Shown here: piece by piece, positions 1-13,175 of the stretch
Layout of the letters: the number at the start of each line of letters is the position of its first letter
How positions within the stretch are numbered: the first letter of the stretch is position 1
Assembly: GCA_900708905.1 (NCBI GenBank)
Contig: CAADRB010000004.1
Coordinates: 1,694,597 to 1,758,596, forward strand
Direction of reading: 5' to 3'
DNA length: 64,000 nt
From: Hymenolepis diminuta
Lineage: Eukaryota > Platyhelminthes > Cestoda > Cyclophyllidea > Hymenolepididae
The notes under the pieces: generated by a model
Database searches by the model: none
Seen by the model: only the letters and a program-made list of their open reading frames with translations
Told to the model about the DNA's origin: nothing
Made by a program: the position numbers and the translations under genes

Positions 1-299
1 TAAAAATTCTACAATAATCTTAGACTCAGAAAGTGTTGCGGGTCACAGGATCAATTACAGTCTCATCAATATTTATTTGTGGCCCACAGTAAGTAAAAAA
101 ATGTAATTACGGCATGATGTTTTTAAGAATAAATAAATTACAACTGCATACAAGGCTGGAATTCCCATCCCACCAATTTATCTTACTCTTTCCCTCCGTA
201 AAGGAGACTATAAAATTTCGTTTAAATCGATTCCTTGATACATTTATTCAAATTAATACGATTATATAAGTTGAGTCGTGCTAGAGCATCTTGTAATGG

Positions 300-515
300 T
301 TATAAATTTCACTCAATAATTCTCAAGACCATCTTGGGATGCGTTTTTCAGCGCTCGTTTTGGGTAGATTGTGGCACTCTAAAGCCTCCCTGATAGTCTC
401 TAATCCTGCCACGCTCTATATCAGACCAACCGAACTAGTGCGGCCGGCCATTACGCTCATTGACTGTGTGCCGGTTGGATTCGAACCCATAATCTCTGAT
501 ATGGCAGAGATCACG
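300..515 (-). repeat. tRNA-derived SINE copy 1
   Basis: Read on the minus strand, the right part holds a pol III B-box-like GGGTTCGAATCC (about 475-488) just after a segment resembling CAGAGATTATG. It is followed by a body ending in a segment like AACGAGCGCTGAAAAACGC (about 340-360). The same order (tRNA-like head, GTGGCAGGATT-like middle, GAGCGCTGGAAA-like tail) recurs near 22.7, 52.9 and 63.4 kb. The copy is diverged and its ends are approximate. It is read as a SINE, not a tRNA gene, because no cloverleaf closes and the non-tRNA body is shared between copies. Confidence 0.6.
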
Positions 516-804
516 ATTTTGATATCAGTTGAATTTGAACTAGCTTGTGAAAAAAAGATATACGAATGCAGGCTTTTGTTTTTAAAACTGTTATTTAGAA
601 CAATTTCCCAAACTTTTATCAAAGCTGAATTTCGATTTAATAAAATACACCAAAATGAGCGTCTTCAAACTTCATTTGCCTCTTTTCTACAATCACCCGC
701 TCAAATTTTAATCAAATTAACTAACTAAATTATATTAGTCATTTTTAGGCTACCAGCAGTAATTTTTCTTTTTAATTTCTGTTAAGATTTTAAATTACTG
801 ATTC

Positions 805-1087
805 TGTGGTGTTCACGTGCAGGGGCCTCTTCAGCCAATCAGCAATCAGTATTCCTGCAGCTTAGCGTTGCTTGTATTTAAGGACCAAGCTCCTGGACAA
901 CATCTCATAAAGAGCTCTGTTTGCTTAAAATTCTCATCAATAAACCCTCTCCATTCAACACCTTTCTTGTCCTCGCTACTTTGGGAGCAGCCTAGCTAAT
1001 TTCGGGAGCAGAGGGCTCTGCTAGACGCTATCCGGACTGCTTAAGAGGATTACCTAGCTATTAGCAAAAAGGCTTATTGGTGTAACA
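805..1087 (+). mobile_element. LTR-like block (candidate solo LTR or TRIM)
   Basis: A compact promoter-plus-terminator layout stands out from its AT-rich surroundings: CCAATC at 835-840, a TATA-like TATTTAAG at 875-882, then AATAAA at 939-944, followed by a GC-richer segment with repeated GGAGCAG and CCTAGCTA words. The block can be bounded by TGTGG at 805 and TGTAACA ending at 1087, giving the TG...CA ends of an LTR. I see no clear target-site duplication and no second copy in the window, so it could instead be a promoter with a short transcript. No coding sequence follows it. Confidence 0.4.
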
Positions 1088-4000
1088 TCCGCTACAGTTC
1101 CCAAGGCGGAAGAAGAAGGAAAACAGTATGAATTTATCTGGTCAAAAGTCAAAATATCACAAAAATTTATTTTGCAAATCAATTAACTTAAACAAATAAT
1201 AATAATTCATAGAAACTATTCAATAACAGCGTTTAGAAAATTTTTGCACTTTAGGTCACAATTAATATGCCCCACAGATTTTCAGATTTTATTTGATTTG
1301 TCTTCTTATTTTGAAAAAATAAAACTTTTATTAAAATTTTCTTTTTTTGCCTGTTTATATCTGACACAGTATCTTGAAATCTGATAAAAATAAAAGTCAC
1401 CACTTCTTTCTCTAATTATTACTGATCTCTCCTAAATGATACTTCAATAAAGTTGAATGTAAAAGATTAATAAAGAAGACTGAAAGATATAGATCAAATC
1501 GTAAGATCACAAAATTTCGTCTCCTCTATATTACAGTTCTCTTTTTCTCCCCTTTAATTGACTAACCTTATATGCTTCCTTTTTCCATAAATACCGCAGG
1601 TAAATGGTAAATTAGTTTGAAGACCCAGCGTTATTATCTACTGTCTCTCTTCTGCCTTCCATAATTTTGAATAGTAAGGATTTTTGTAATAAAATATTTC
1701 AGTGTATTGATTCAAATCTCCGTAAAATATAACTTTGTTACCTTTAGTGTCTGAATCCGTTTAGAATGGGTATGATCTCCGAAATTTTAAAAACTAGTAG
1801 AGAGGTTCTAGCTGGCCACTCAATCAATACCGCACAAGGAATTTGAGTTGTTTGTTGCATTAGGTATAGGGTGCATTTAAAGAAAAGCATATACGAGTAA
1901 GCACACAAGGATGTAGGGCTGAATATCAATATCCAATAAATAGCTCATATCCCTAGCAGAGGTACATTAAGCTACAGTCCATATTAGGCTAGAAGCCTCC
2001 TTCTCAACCTATTGAAATTCCTAAAGCGAACAGGAAAAAAGAACTTCCCGCGTGAAAAAAAAACAGAAGTTGGATTGAAAAAAGCGTCCTTTTACAATCG
2101 GAAATGATTGAGAAGGAGAAGAAGGTAGAATTATAAGAAACAGGCGAAATGAGGTAGGATAAGGTGGATGACTGATTTTTCTCTTATAAACGATTGAGAA
2201 TTAGAGATGAGGATGAGTCAGTAGATGCTATATATAGAGACTGAGCAGACCTCTGGGTTAGAATGTACAGGTGCTGCAACTCCTTCACCTTCCAGTGAGG
2301 AATTTATTTTCATCAAAGAAGCATTCCAAAACATACAGCAGCCATCTGCTGAGGTTTTTTACATTAAGCTTCTCCTCAACCTCCATGTCAGAGCAAAATC
2401 CTCAATAAAGTAAAGGCACTCATACTTGAGGGACTGTAGGACAGTCCAAATAAGAGATGAGACACGATCGTATAGAAATAAGTAACAAAATAAGACCATC
2501 AACTACTCCTTTTCTTGCCTGAAATATGGATATTCTGATCTGTCCGATGTTTAATCACTGAAGAAAAAATTTTTTCGCGTCATCATTTGACTTTCAAAAT
2601 CCAAGCTTCAGAAACTGGTTTCTCGAGCAATAGTTTAAATCGCGGTGTCAAAAGATAATTAACCGGTAGGTTGTTAGTGTCATTCAAATACGCTAATAGC
2701 TAAAACAACTTGAGATGATAACGGTTAATGTGCTTTTAAATGATTGCTTTCAAACTTATTCTATTATAAAAGTTTGAATTTGCATTTTAAAAAAATTTTA
2801 AGTTTTATCTTGTAGCAATAGTTATTGTGAAACTATATTTTTCAAGGTTGATTTTCTTTCTACTTATTTCACATTTGGTACTTTATTATGAATATAAACG
2901 CAGATATTATCTTCTTTCATATTGAAATAGTAGATAGGTAGGTAATGCTTCTACCCTATGAGAATTTATTCACAGATTTGTTCATTGTCTTGATCGGATG
3001 GAGATCAATGGACCGGCAAGTGATAGCGATCAATGTTAAAGTAGATTGCGGCGTTATGTGATTGGCTTAAAGATGAATAAACTTTATTGACAATGCAAGG
3101 GTGACATCTCACTGACATAGATACTGCACCAATTCGACGTTTATTCACCTTTCTAACAATAACAAGATTTTTATATTAATTTGATTAATTCTATTTATAT
3201 TTGTAGTTTCAATTTCCTCTTCGATCTCGATTTGTGGAGGGTAATTAAATTTATCATTTATGCGTGGATAATGTTGATCGTATGCACGGATAAACTGCAT
3301 TAATAATAGAGCTTTTGTGCCCATTCCGATCTGAAACTCTTGAGAGAAATGGAAATCATATGTGTGAACACCTAGTTTTATTGACACTTCGTAAACCGAT
3401 GCAAGAAAAGAAGCCATAGATAATTTATCACATGAATAGATTCACTTAACAACAGGAATTATATGAGGAACATGTGGTCGACATTTTACATTCGATGCAA
3501 ATGTCATTAAGCAATGGAACGGGTTCAGTCAAAATGAAAATCTAGAAATCAGACCATTTGATGATCTTGGAACCTAGATTAAGTTGGCTTCTATTACCTC
3601 TGCCACCCAATTCTTCTAACTTCAGAACTATCTTATTATTAATTTCTAATTGCCATAACTTAATTTTTGCTTCATTAAATGTCAGCAAGGTTACAGAATT
3701 GCCGCTAAGGCTGACTAGGTCTAGCGCCAGCAAAGGGCAGAAGGTCATTGAAGAGCTATTTTCAATTATAAAACAAGAAACATTAAATCATATTAGGACG
3801 ACAGGTGAGGGTTTACGCTTAGATAAACACACAGCTGGGATAATCGGTTCGATTAATGACATCTAATTAGGGATAGGGGACTAACAGGAGAAAAGAATAA
3901 ATGGAAATGGTCACAGCGGGATATCTCAGGTAAGGACACACTGATTCGGGACACGAAAATCAGTTGATTTAAATGTTTCAAAAAAAGATATTCTTGTAGC

Positions 4001-7000
4001 CTTGGTAAACCAAGGTCCATTACTATCTTTTTCCTATAGGTTGCCTATAGAATTAATTTGATTTTAAGTAACTTGACAATTTAAATCTTTCGTTACCGAA
4101 AATAACAAATTTCAAAGAATTGTAATTTCTTAATGGCATTAAACTAAACACCAAAGATTATTATCTCCACACCTATGTATTTGCATCACAAATTATCACA
4201 GGAATGGTTAAACATTCCGACAAGTATTTCATTTATTTGTTCTGTTAAAGGGATGGAAACCAATAGCGCAGAAATAATGAAGTGGTTTCTGCGAGAAGAA
4301 AATGGATTAAAAATACGAAGGATGAAAAGAGACTAAAAAGTTATAATACTGCATGTAAGATTTAAATGGAAGGCTGGAAGTTGTTTTTGAAGAGCGAATA
4401 AGTGTTACTTTTAACAATAAGTATGTCTTTTCGTATAATTCAATCTCGGTAAGCTTTGTCTCGTGTAGATAACTGTTTCTTACTGCTAACTAGAAATTCC
4501 ACATGGTGTAGTGACTAAGGCCCACCCCATACAGTTAACAAAGAATGTCTGAGTAGAAGGGAAATATCTAGGACATTTTCTGAGACCCACATTTAAGATA
4601 GAGTAGGAAAAGTGAAAGGTGACTTTGGTATATTGAACTGTTAACCTGAGGGCAGTTCACGAAATCAATGAACGTTTAATGTAACTTCATCCTTAAACGT
4701 ATGTCTCCATTCCCCCATTATATCTCGTACCCCATGTTCTATGTCCTGGTGACATATTCACATCCAACTTAATGATCCTATTCGTGTGCTTATCTATATG
4801 TCCTGCACCCAAAATAGACGTGGCCGTGTCAACCACCCCACACTAAGTCCATCCCTATATGCTTATATTCCTTAATTAAAACTGACTTGAGCGATTGATA
4901 ATGACAGATGAAACTCTTGAGATGATGTCAATAATAACAATACCATATACCATGTATATATATATATATATATACATATGTATGTATATAATTCCTCATA
5001 CTAATGAGAAGGACTGCTTACACAATAATACGGCACATTTATTAATTTGATCAAAAGAAATATTAAAATAATCCATCACTCTCCCATCCATTTAATTTTC
5101 GCTTTCCTAATGCTGTAGGCTGCAGAATATCTCATAAGATCATTCGCCTTTCCATCCACTTGAAAGAGTAAATTCAGGCGTTAAGAACGACCTTCCCTGA
5201 TTAAGTAATAGTAGTCAATAAGCACAGAACATGTAAACTGCACTTCCTGTAATTCATGGGACAAATTGTGAAATTTGACTTCTGGAACGTAAACTGCCCA
5301 TTTAGTAAATATTGTACAACTCGCTTCCAAAAATCAGATGAAGTATGACTCTTCGATACCTAGACGTTGCTCTCCGAGTATTTTTGATCCTCTGTCCTTG
5401 ATCATTTGTTGTAAATTTCTTCCAGTTCTGTTGGTAATGCTAATAAAACATTTTACACCATTAGGTCATCCGTAGCAATTAAGAAATGGTTAGTGTCACC
5501 ACCTGTTCTTTTAAACATACGCAGTTACAGATTGATACTCTCTCGGTTTTAAACAAATTTTGAACAAATTGTGTAAAGCGTCGTTATAAAATGTGTGTTA
5601 TAAAAATAGGCATCCAACACATTTATTCACTCTGCGATGTTTAGATGTAAGCTACAAATAACGGTTGTGCTCGTAAATATTTCATATTATATAAAACGAT
5701 TTGACATGCATCGATGGTCAATTTCGAGAGGATCAAAACAGTATGTACAATGACTGATAAAGGAGAGCTGAAAAAGATATTGAGAGCAGTCAAGCTGTCA
5801 GAGTCAAAATGATCTTAAATTACATTGTGCTGTTAATAGTACCCTAATATTTCAGATCTGAAATAGCTTAAATTAGCAGATCACAGTAGGCTGCATTTAC
5901 TCAAGGTAAGCCTTGTTTGAAAAATCTTCTTGATACAATCTAAAATTTAGAATAAATATTTTATTCGTTTATTTCCTTTAATTTTGATGCCTAAAATTTA
6001 CACATTAAAACTCCAAAATTCATTGCCTTCTACCCATAACCGATATTCAGCACATATATCATTTTTATAGCTCATGTCGTAGAAACTAGTTTTACTAGTT
6101 TAAGAATGTCATGGCATAGAACATTAGTAACTTAGACCACATTTTAGGGACATTTTCATCCCCTCGAGGTCATTTCAGGTCAACAGGACCAGAAAAGTAT
6201 ATTGACAGATGTTAAAAAGGCAAACAACATGATCAAATTTAAATGTGCATTTAACCTATATAATTGGGCCTAATAAAGAATTTCGCTTAATACAACGTTC
6301 AGATGTTATTTTTTTTAATAAATATATCGTTGGTTTTAAATTTCTAGATATTAAGCTTTCTTCTTTTTAAAATTTAAATTTGTGAATTCTAGGAATTAAG
6401 AAAATCGTTCATTCTAGAAACCATAGAAGGACATTAATTTCAGTGACGAAAAGGTCATGAAACTAAAGAGATTTTTTCAAAACTTAGGACTAATTAGGAC
6501 AAATCAATGGCATTAGGTCTAAACATTTCTGCCTGCTCCTTTCCGCTAAAAAGAAACGGACGAATGATCGATTTAATTAAATAAACGGATCAAAAAGATC
6601 CGCATAAAGCTGACATTAACAAACTCAGAAATCAGGGTGTCAAATTTTTGAATTTGACCGTTGAAATAGAGGACTTTGCATAATGAACTTATGAAAGAAA
6701 TTGAGAATTCAATGCAAATAGAATTCAAGTGAATTGAAACTCTTGAGACTCTGACTTAATTACCAATTTCTTCCTCACCTCTCCATGTTTAATCTCCTAT
6801 TATACTGTTTTGTTGATCCCCGCATCTAGACACTTGGTCAAGGTCAAAAATATTATTCCTTGCAATGATTAATAACAAGACGAAATTTATATAGATTGGC
6901 TCATTCAGAGGAGTCATTTCAATTTACTTCATCCCACTTTATCCAGCCTTTGCGTGTGCTAAAGACCAATAAGCAAAACAATATGATTGATCATTCTTTC

Positions 7001-10000
7001 AAAAAAATGTCTGTATACTGTTAAAAACTTTGCTTTCCTATTTGAAGCCACGTGGGAGGAAGATCCAATGCCACAATAGCGTTTTTTGTAGGAATTTGCT
7101 TTTCAGCTTCAAATAATGTATTTCTAACGGTCAAACACGCCGTTAAATTATGCGAAAATGCACATTTTCTGTTAAAGTTTTTCTTACTCTTCGGATAGCA
7201 ATATTTGATATGCGAAATGACATTAAGAGCTAGCAACCATGTTATATATAACTCATTAATGCGGCCTTAATCTCGTTCCGGCGCACTGAAATAACTTAGG
7301 AATCAATGTACTGCTAACTTTTCTGCTAAGCTTACTAGACATTCAATTTTATATAATAATTAGACAATCATTTAACGTTTAATATCACTGACCATTTTAT
7401 GTTTGAGTAAAATATGAGTTCTTGTTTTATTTAAATCCATATTATTGCCAGGGAAAACAAGGATGTTGTGAATTTCATTTAAAAAATAATTTATTCCGTT
7501 TAAATTATATTTAGAAGGTATAATGTTTATAAATGCTCCCAATTTACCATATCATCTGTAAGAAATCTGAGTTATACGAAGTTGCCAAGGTGAAGCTTTA
7601 CTTAATTTTCGTTCTTAAATGCGAAAACTTGACGCAAGAAAGCTCTCATTGAGAATCTACCCAATTTTCTCTATCTTCTTATGCATTCGAAACGACACCG
7701 TAAGTGTGTATTATCTTCCCTCTTTGCTAAAATTGCGTAAAGTTCGTTCAGGTTGAAAGTATTCCTAAGACCCAGCATGTTCAAAAAGTTTAACTATTTC
7801 CAATTTTGATAGTGTTCCTGCTAAGTTCGAAAAAGTAAATTTCAATCCAAAAGTTTAAAACGAGTTGAAATAAATTCATACTTCCAACATTTTAAGTAGT
7901 TGAGTCAATAAGTTAAATGCCAATTTCGGGCTATTTTTCGGTTGTCCATGGAGAAGTCAATCAGAAGTTGTCAGTCCGAGACAGCAGCATTACATCAAAG
8001 ATACATGGGTTGAGAAAGTATCTAGCGCAATGATCACTGATCTCCAATATCCAACTGTCATGCGAAGATATTGTCGATTTGACAAGTGACAAACCAGGAT
8101 GAATACCGATGCACTTATTTATTAACCTTTAGACTTTGAAATAAGAATATCTTTTAAACCAACGCCGATCTTTTCTTCCGATCCTAATAACTGAATCAGT
8201 TTCTTCAAAGTGTGATAATTCTTGCTTGGAATAACTACTTACAGTAATTGTTGCACTTTGACCGAAAAATAACCATCACTATCCTTATAGGAGAAACTTA
8301 AAGATATCATCTACTCGTCGTGTACCATTATATTTTATATCCCATGCACTCCAAATGTTCACAATGAGACAAATGAATTTTAGAGTGTTGGCAGAAAAGT
8401 TCCTTTAGAAAATGATGCCATACAAATAAAAAGGCGTAAATTAATCTCTCAGTAGGCTTTTACACGAAAGTTAGTACAATAGCCAAGCGTTTATTGAGTT
8501 TCGAATTACCGAAATGGGTATCTTTAAAACTTCCCACACAACGAGTTGACTTAGACGGTTCAAAGCAGATGCCACGCTGGTATTTGGTGAAAAGGAGATG
8601 TGATTTAGATGCTGAATCTTAATATGAAGTCTGTCCTTTGCGTACCAGAATGTCAACCGCAATTGAAAGGTGAGAAAACGAGACATCGTCTGCATGACTG
8701 TTCTGTGTTATCGACTTTTCAGAAACGCGTATGAGATAAGAATGCGTTGGCGAGCGGACCATCATAATTGCACATTCAATCTACCAATTGGTAGAGTCCT
8801 TCGTCCTGTGGACTTATGCTGTAAGAACCAGCCGAAGAGGGTGGTTACAAAATCAAAAGAAATCGTGTCACCCAGAATTTCATTGTAGTGATAGTAAAAT
8901 AATCAAAGAAATTTATTTTACAGGGAACCTGACGCTGTTTTAGTCCAGACGATTATGATTCCTTGAATTATTCCTCTTCCTAAACCCATCAAACAATGAA
9001 ATTGTTTCTACTATTCTTGTTCTTTAGATGTCAACCATGATTAAAAATTACAACCATGGCTTTGCCAAGGATAATACTATTAAAATGAGGATTTGAATTT
9101 AACTTATGCACTTACTCATAAAGTATCTCAGGTTGAGAATTTAAGTGTTTTGAAGTTTTTTGAGCTCCTTAAACAGTTGCATTTTAAATCGAAGTAAATT
9201 TTTGTTGAGAGATGGCGGAAATTAACAGCTCGGTTGCATGATGGATAAGAGGCATGAATAATGCAGCTACTTAACTATGATTCATCTCCCTGGAATCCAA
9301 AAATCCGCAGATATATGCGTGGCCACAAAGATATTGCATGTTGGTATTTAATGGCTATGATTTATACGATTGGATTGTATTTCGCAGATTACCAGGAATT
9401 TGATCAAGCACATAGAAAGTCTCTGGGAAGGTAGTCCCACCAACTGAACTACTTTGCTGTTCAGATGTTATATTACGATTAACACTTATATTACGTTATT
9501 TTGGCATTATCATAGGTAATTATATTGTACTATAGAAGAATATTAAACAGTCTTGTCTGACAGTGAAAACTGATGAGAAGGACGTCAATCTTTGAAATTG
9601 TTTACGTTTTGCTGCTTAATTCACCGAAAAGAGAGACGGGTTATGAGACAAATCAAAGGCATAATTTAACTTCTGAAACATCATCAAGATACTGCAGAAC
9701 AAACACTCTCACATTGCCTGAGGTGTACTTAATGTGAATGCAATCAGGCTTAATAAATAATTGAGATAACATGAGTGACCGAAGGTATCTTAAGAACATA
9801 AATTTACCGTCTAAAGACCAGATGCATGCTAATCACTACTTCTCATTTAACTATTCTCTTTCATCGTGTTGCCTACTCACCAATGATTACTACCTTGCTA
9901 CCTTGTTACCACAGAAGTGCAAGTTGCTCACCGAGATAATGCTATGTGCACAGAGAAGTCCAAACACTCATTCATTCCTATCTTGGATTAAGAGTAAAAA

Positions 10001-13000
10001 CTTTTTTACACTTGCTAACGTCTCCAACAAATCTCAGTGCATTCAAGCATGATTTAATCAAACAAATGTTGACTCACTTTCCTGTATCTCTTTGTTTAAA
10101 TTTCCTCATCATTCATATACTAGCAAATAATAATCGCTGTATTCATTCCCAATCTCACTGAACATACCTAGGATGAAATTATGGAATGCTTCACAAAATA
10201 AGGTTAAGTAACCAGTGTCCTAATTTATGGGCATACTAACATGCAAAATCGTATCATGGTAAACAAATAAGCGAATGTCAGTCAAAGGAGAATGATGTCA
10301 AACAAATATCATTGATATTCCAAAGAAAATGCATGAAAAATCCATGACATATTGCCTCAATGAATTAATCAAAATGTCAATAAGACATACGCAGATTTCG
10401 TCATCAAATGCCCATCCCGTGCCTCTTTCAAATGAAGTGATAAAGACAGTTAGGAACGACTAACTTCACTGACTTTCAATTCATGAGTTTGAAAATAAAA
10501 AGCTGAGCTTAATTCGCTAACATGTTGATAAAATGGCGCTTATTCTTAATAAATATCGTTAACTGTAGTGGAAAATAAGTTTGGTCTTACGCTGAAAAAT
10601 TTCTATTTGACAATTTCTACATAATCAAAGACCATAAAAACGATTTACTCGATTAATTTTATGCATACACTAAATAATCTAATATCTGAAATAATTTAAA
10701 CCATCGTTCTTGAATTAGGTAACGGAGCATCGGGGTATTATTGAATGAATTGAATGGTCATGTATAATGAAAATAAATTAAAATATTACATCTATAGGAA
10801 TTTTCCGGTATTTAAATACCTTAACTAGTACCTATTAACTGCCTCTGAGCTCTCTGAGGTGATCATTATACTGAGTTGTTATGGAAAATCCGTCAAATTC
10901 ATCTATAAGTCGGTCATCTCTGAAGACTAAGGCCATGAACTCTCACTCAGGAATCTAAATTTTCGCATTTCGAAGCATTTTCATTATGCTTATTCAGTAA
11001 TGATCGGAAAATCTGCAACGTCGCCTCTTAGTTATCCCTTTTGCTTCTCATGTTAAAGTGCTTCTCCCGTGTTAAAGACTGCAAACATTTTTGTTTGGCC
11101 ATCTGTCATTGAACTCGTAATTTTTCAAAAGGCATCAAAACCGACAATGCAAATGGGAAATAAAAATATAAAACCAGGAATAACTATAAGCAAATATTGT
11201 GATATCACAACATCATTTTCATGAAAGATTTGCTGAAAATATCCTCAGTTTAAGTATTTCCATAAAACGGTCTAAATGATTCATAAGTCAATTACAGAAT
11301 TGTGTATGATATATTAAACTGAACCAAAATGGATTAAGAACCAAATTTCTCATTGTAAACTAAAGCAAACTATTTACTGCTGTTTATACCAGAAATATAT
11401 CAAAATAAAATTCTTAATACCTCCCTTCAATAGCTACTTCCTCCCTATCCCTCATTGGACCGTTTTGCTGTCTTTAATTTTCAGATGCTTTCAGATGCTT
11501 CAGTCATAAAAACTAGTATATTTAGGCTATACGTTGCATTTTTTACTAATTTTAAGCTACGTATCTTTGTATCCAACCTACATCTTGGTTCGAATATCAA
11601 ATGTTTATTTTTCTACGATTAAAATATGAATGTCATACGATTCACTTTTAACTACTAACTTCTTAAACTATTTTGGCTCAATAATAGAATAGTGTAAGAT
11701 CTACATTGTTTTCTGAGCAATACATCTGATAACTTTGCTCATATATATTAGTAACTTAAATTAAATAAGATATAGTTAAAACTCACGCTAGGAACCGATT
11801 AAAAGAAACATGAAGAGATTATAAAAAAAGGTGATTGAGAAATAATTTTCAATAGATATCACCTATATTGAAATCAAATAAATTCTGCTAATTAAAATAT
11901 ACATTAGCCGAATTCATATTTTATAATATAACATTGTCTTAAGTTAAGCTATTGAACTCTACTATGTTCGACGCACGTTAATTCTCATTATCTGTCAGTG
12001 GCTTGATAATAAGAAGTAAAGTCTATGGCGGTTGACAAACTCTAGCAATTAATTAAGGCGTCAAAATGCTCAGACATTCAGCAAATCTTAAAATATGAAT
12101 ATTAACACTACTTATTTAGGAATTAAAATGTACACAGCTAGGATTCAAATGTCAAATTTCGTAATCCTACGACAATGCTTTGACATTATTTCCTACTTCC
12201 ACTCGATCTCTTTCCCTTAACTCATATGTGACTTCCTCATTATTCCCTATATTTAGATGTTATCTCATGATTAAAACTTGGGATTTTTAATTTGGAGTGG
12301 GTAATAGTAAACATATTAAGTAATATCTATTACCTACGCCTTGGATACATGAAATGGTAGATATACTGAAAGAGTATGACCAACCTCTCAGGTCAACCAA
12401 GTGTAAAAACTGAGGGCAAGGACCATAACTCAGATACATAGAGGTCAGATGGTCGAAAGATTAGATTAAAGCAAAATGAATTCCAACTTTTAAGTAAAAA
12501 GCAGTAAAACTGAAATTTTCCGAATATTATTTAAGTGAGGGTCTTCCGACTCTTAATTTTAAGCGAATCCCCTTCCCTTTGGTTTAGGTGCTTGCTTAAA
12601 ATCGAATGCTACAATTTTTCTATTTTGTAATGAGTAGTACCATTGAAAGGAATTATAATTAAATTTAATCTTGTTTAATTAAAATGACGATAACTAATTT
12701 TCTATTATTGCCGTTAGTATTATTCATTTCTAAATTAAAAATGTCCAACCAAGTCGCAAATAATTGCTAAGATGGACTAACAAGGATTCATTTAAACTCA
12801 AATAATTAAAAATTGACGTTTTGCATCAGTAACTAAAAAGTTTTTTTACCACTGACAGTATCGTACTTCCGTTATTCAAAGTAATCTCCTAGGCACAATT
12901 ACAATGCTTTTTTGAACTACTGTAGTGAGCATGAGCATAAAAACTGACATTATGCTACATCTAGTTGCTTTAAAAGTACTCCAACATTATTCAAACTTGA

Positions 13001-13175
13001 GCTTATGTCAAATTAAAAATAACGAAATCTACGACTTAAAAATTCCTGTGTAAATTATTTCTATTTTTTGGTCACTTAACCAAAATTTTACTGGGTGAAA
13101 CAGTACTAAAATGATGAAATTGTGCCTATGAAGTGCACTAGCATTGTAGTTAAACATAAAAAGGACACTTTATCA
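1088..13175. other. Gene-poor stretch, no recognised gene
   Basis: About 12 kb of AT-rich DNA with only short open frames, none resembling a known protein. The longest on the minus strand (3417-3145, 90 codons) has no recognisable motif and no clear splice context. The stretch holds a TA dinucleotide run near 4955-4974 and a double TCAGATGCTT repeat near 11481-11503. It probably contains old unrecognised repeats. Confidence 0.5.
4953..4990. repeat. TA microsatellite
   Basis: About ten uninterrupted TA units (4955-4974) followed by imperfect CATATGTATG units. Simple sequence repeat in intergenic DNA. Confidence 0.85.

Noticed and set aside
470..500. B-box-like GGTTCGAATCC suggesting a tRNA gene on the minus strand
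   Set aside because: No acceptor or anticodon stem closes around it, and the following sequence is a body shared with other copies, so it is a SINE.
3145..3417. 90-codon minus-strand frame as a small gene
   Set aside because: No family motif, no good splice or promoter context, and a low-complexity Ile/Asn/Glu-rich end.
9567..9600. CTGATGAG...GAAA resembling a hammerhead ribozyme core
   Set aside because: The bases between do not form stem II and no partner strands for stems I and III are present. Another CTGATGAG at about 29340 also lacks them.
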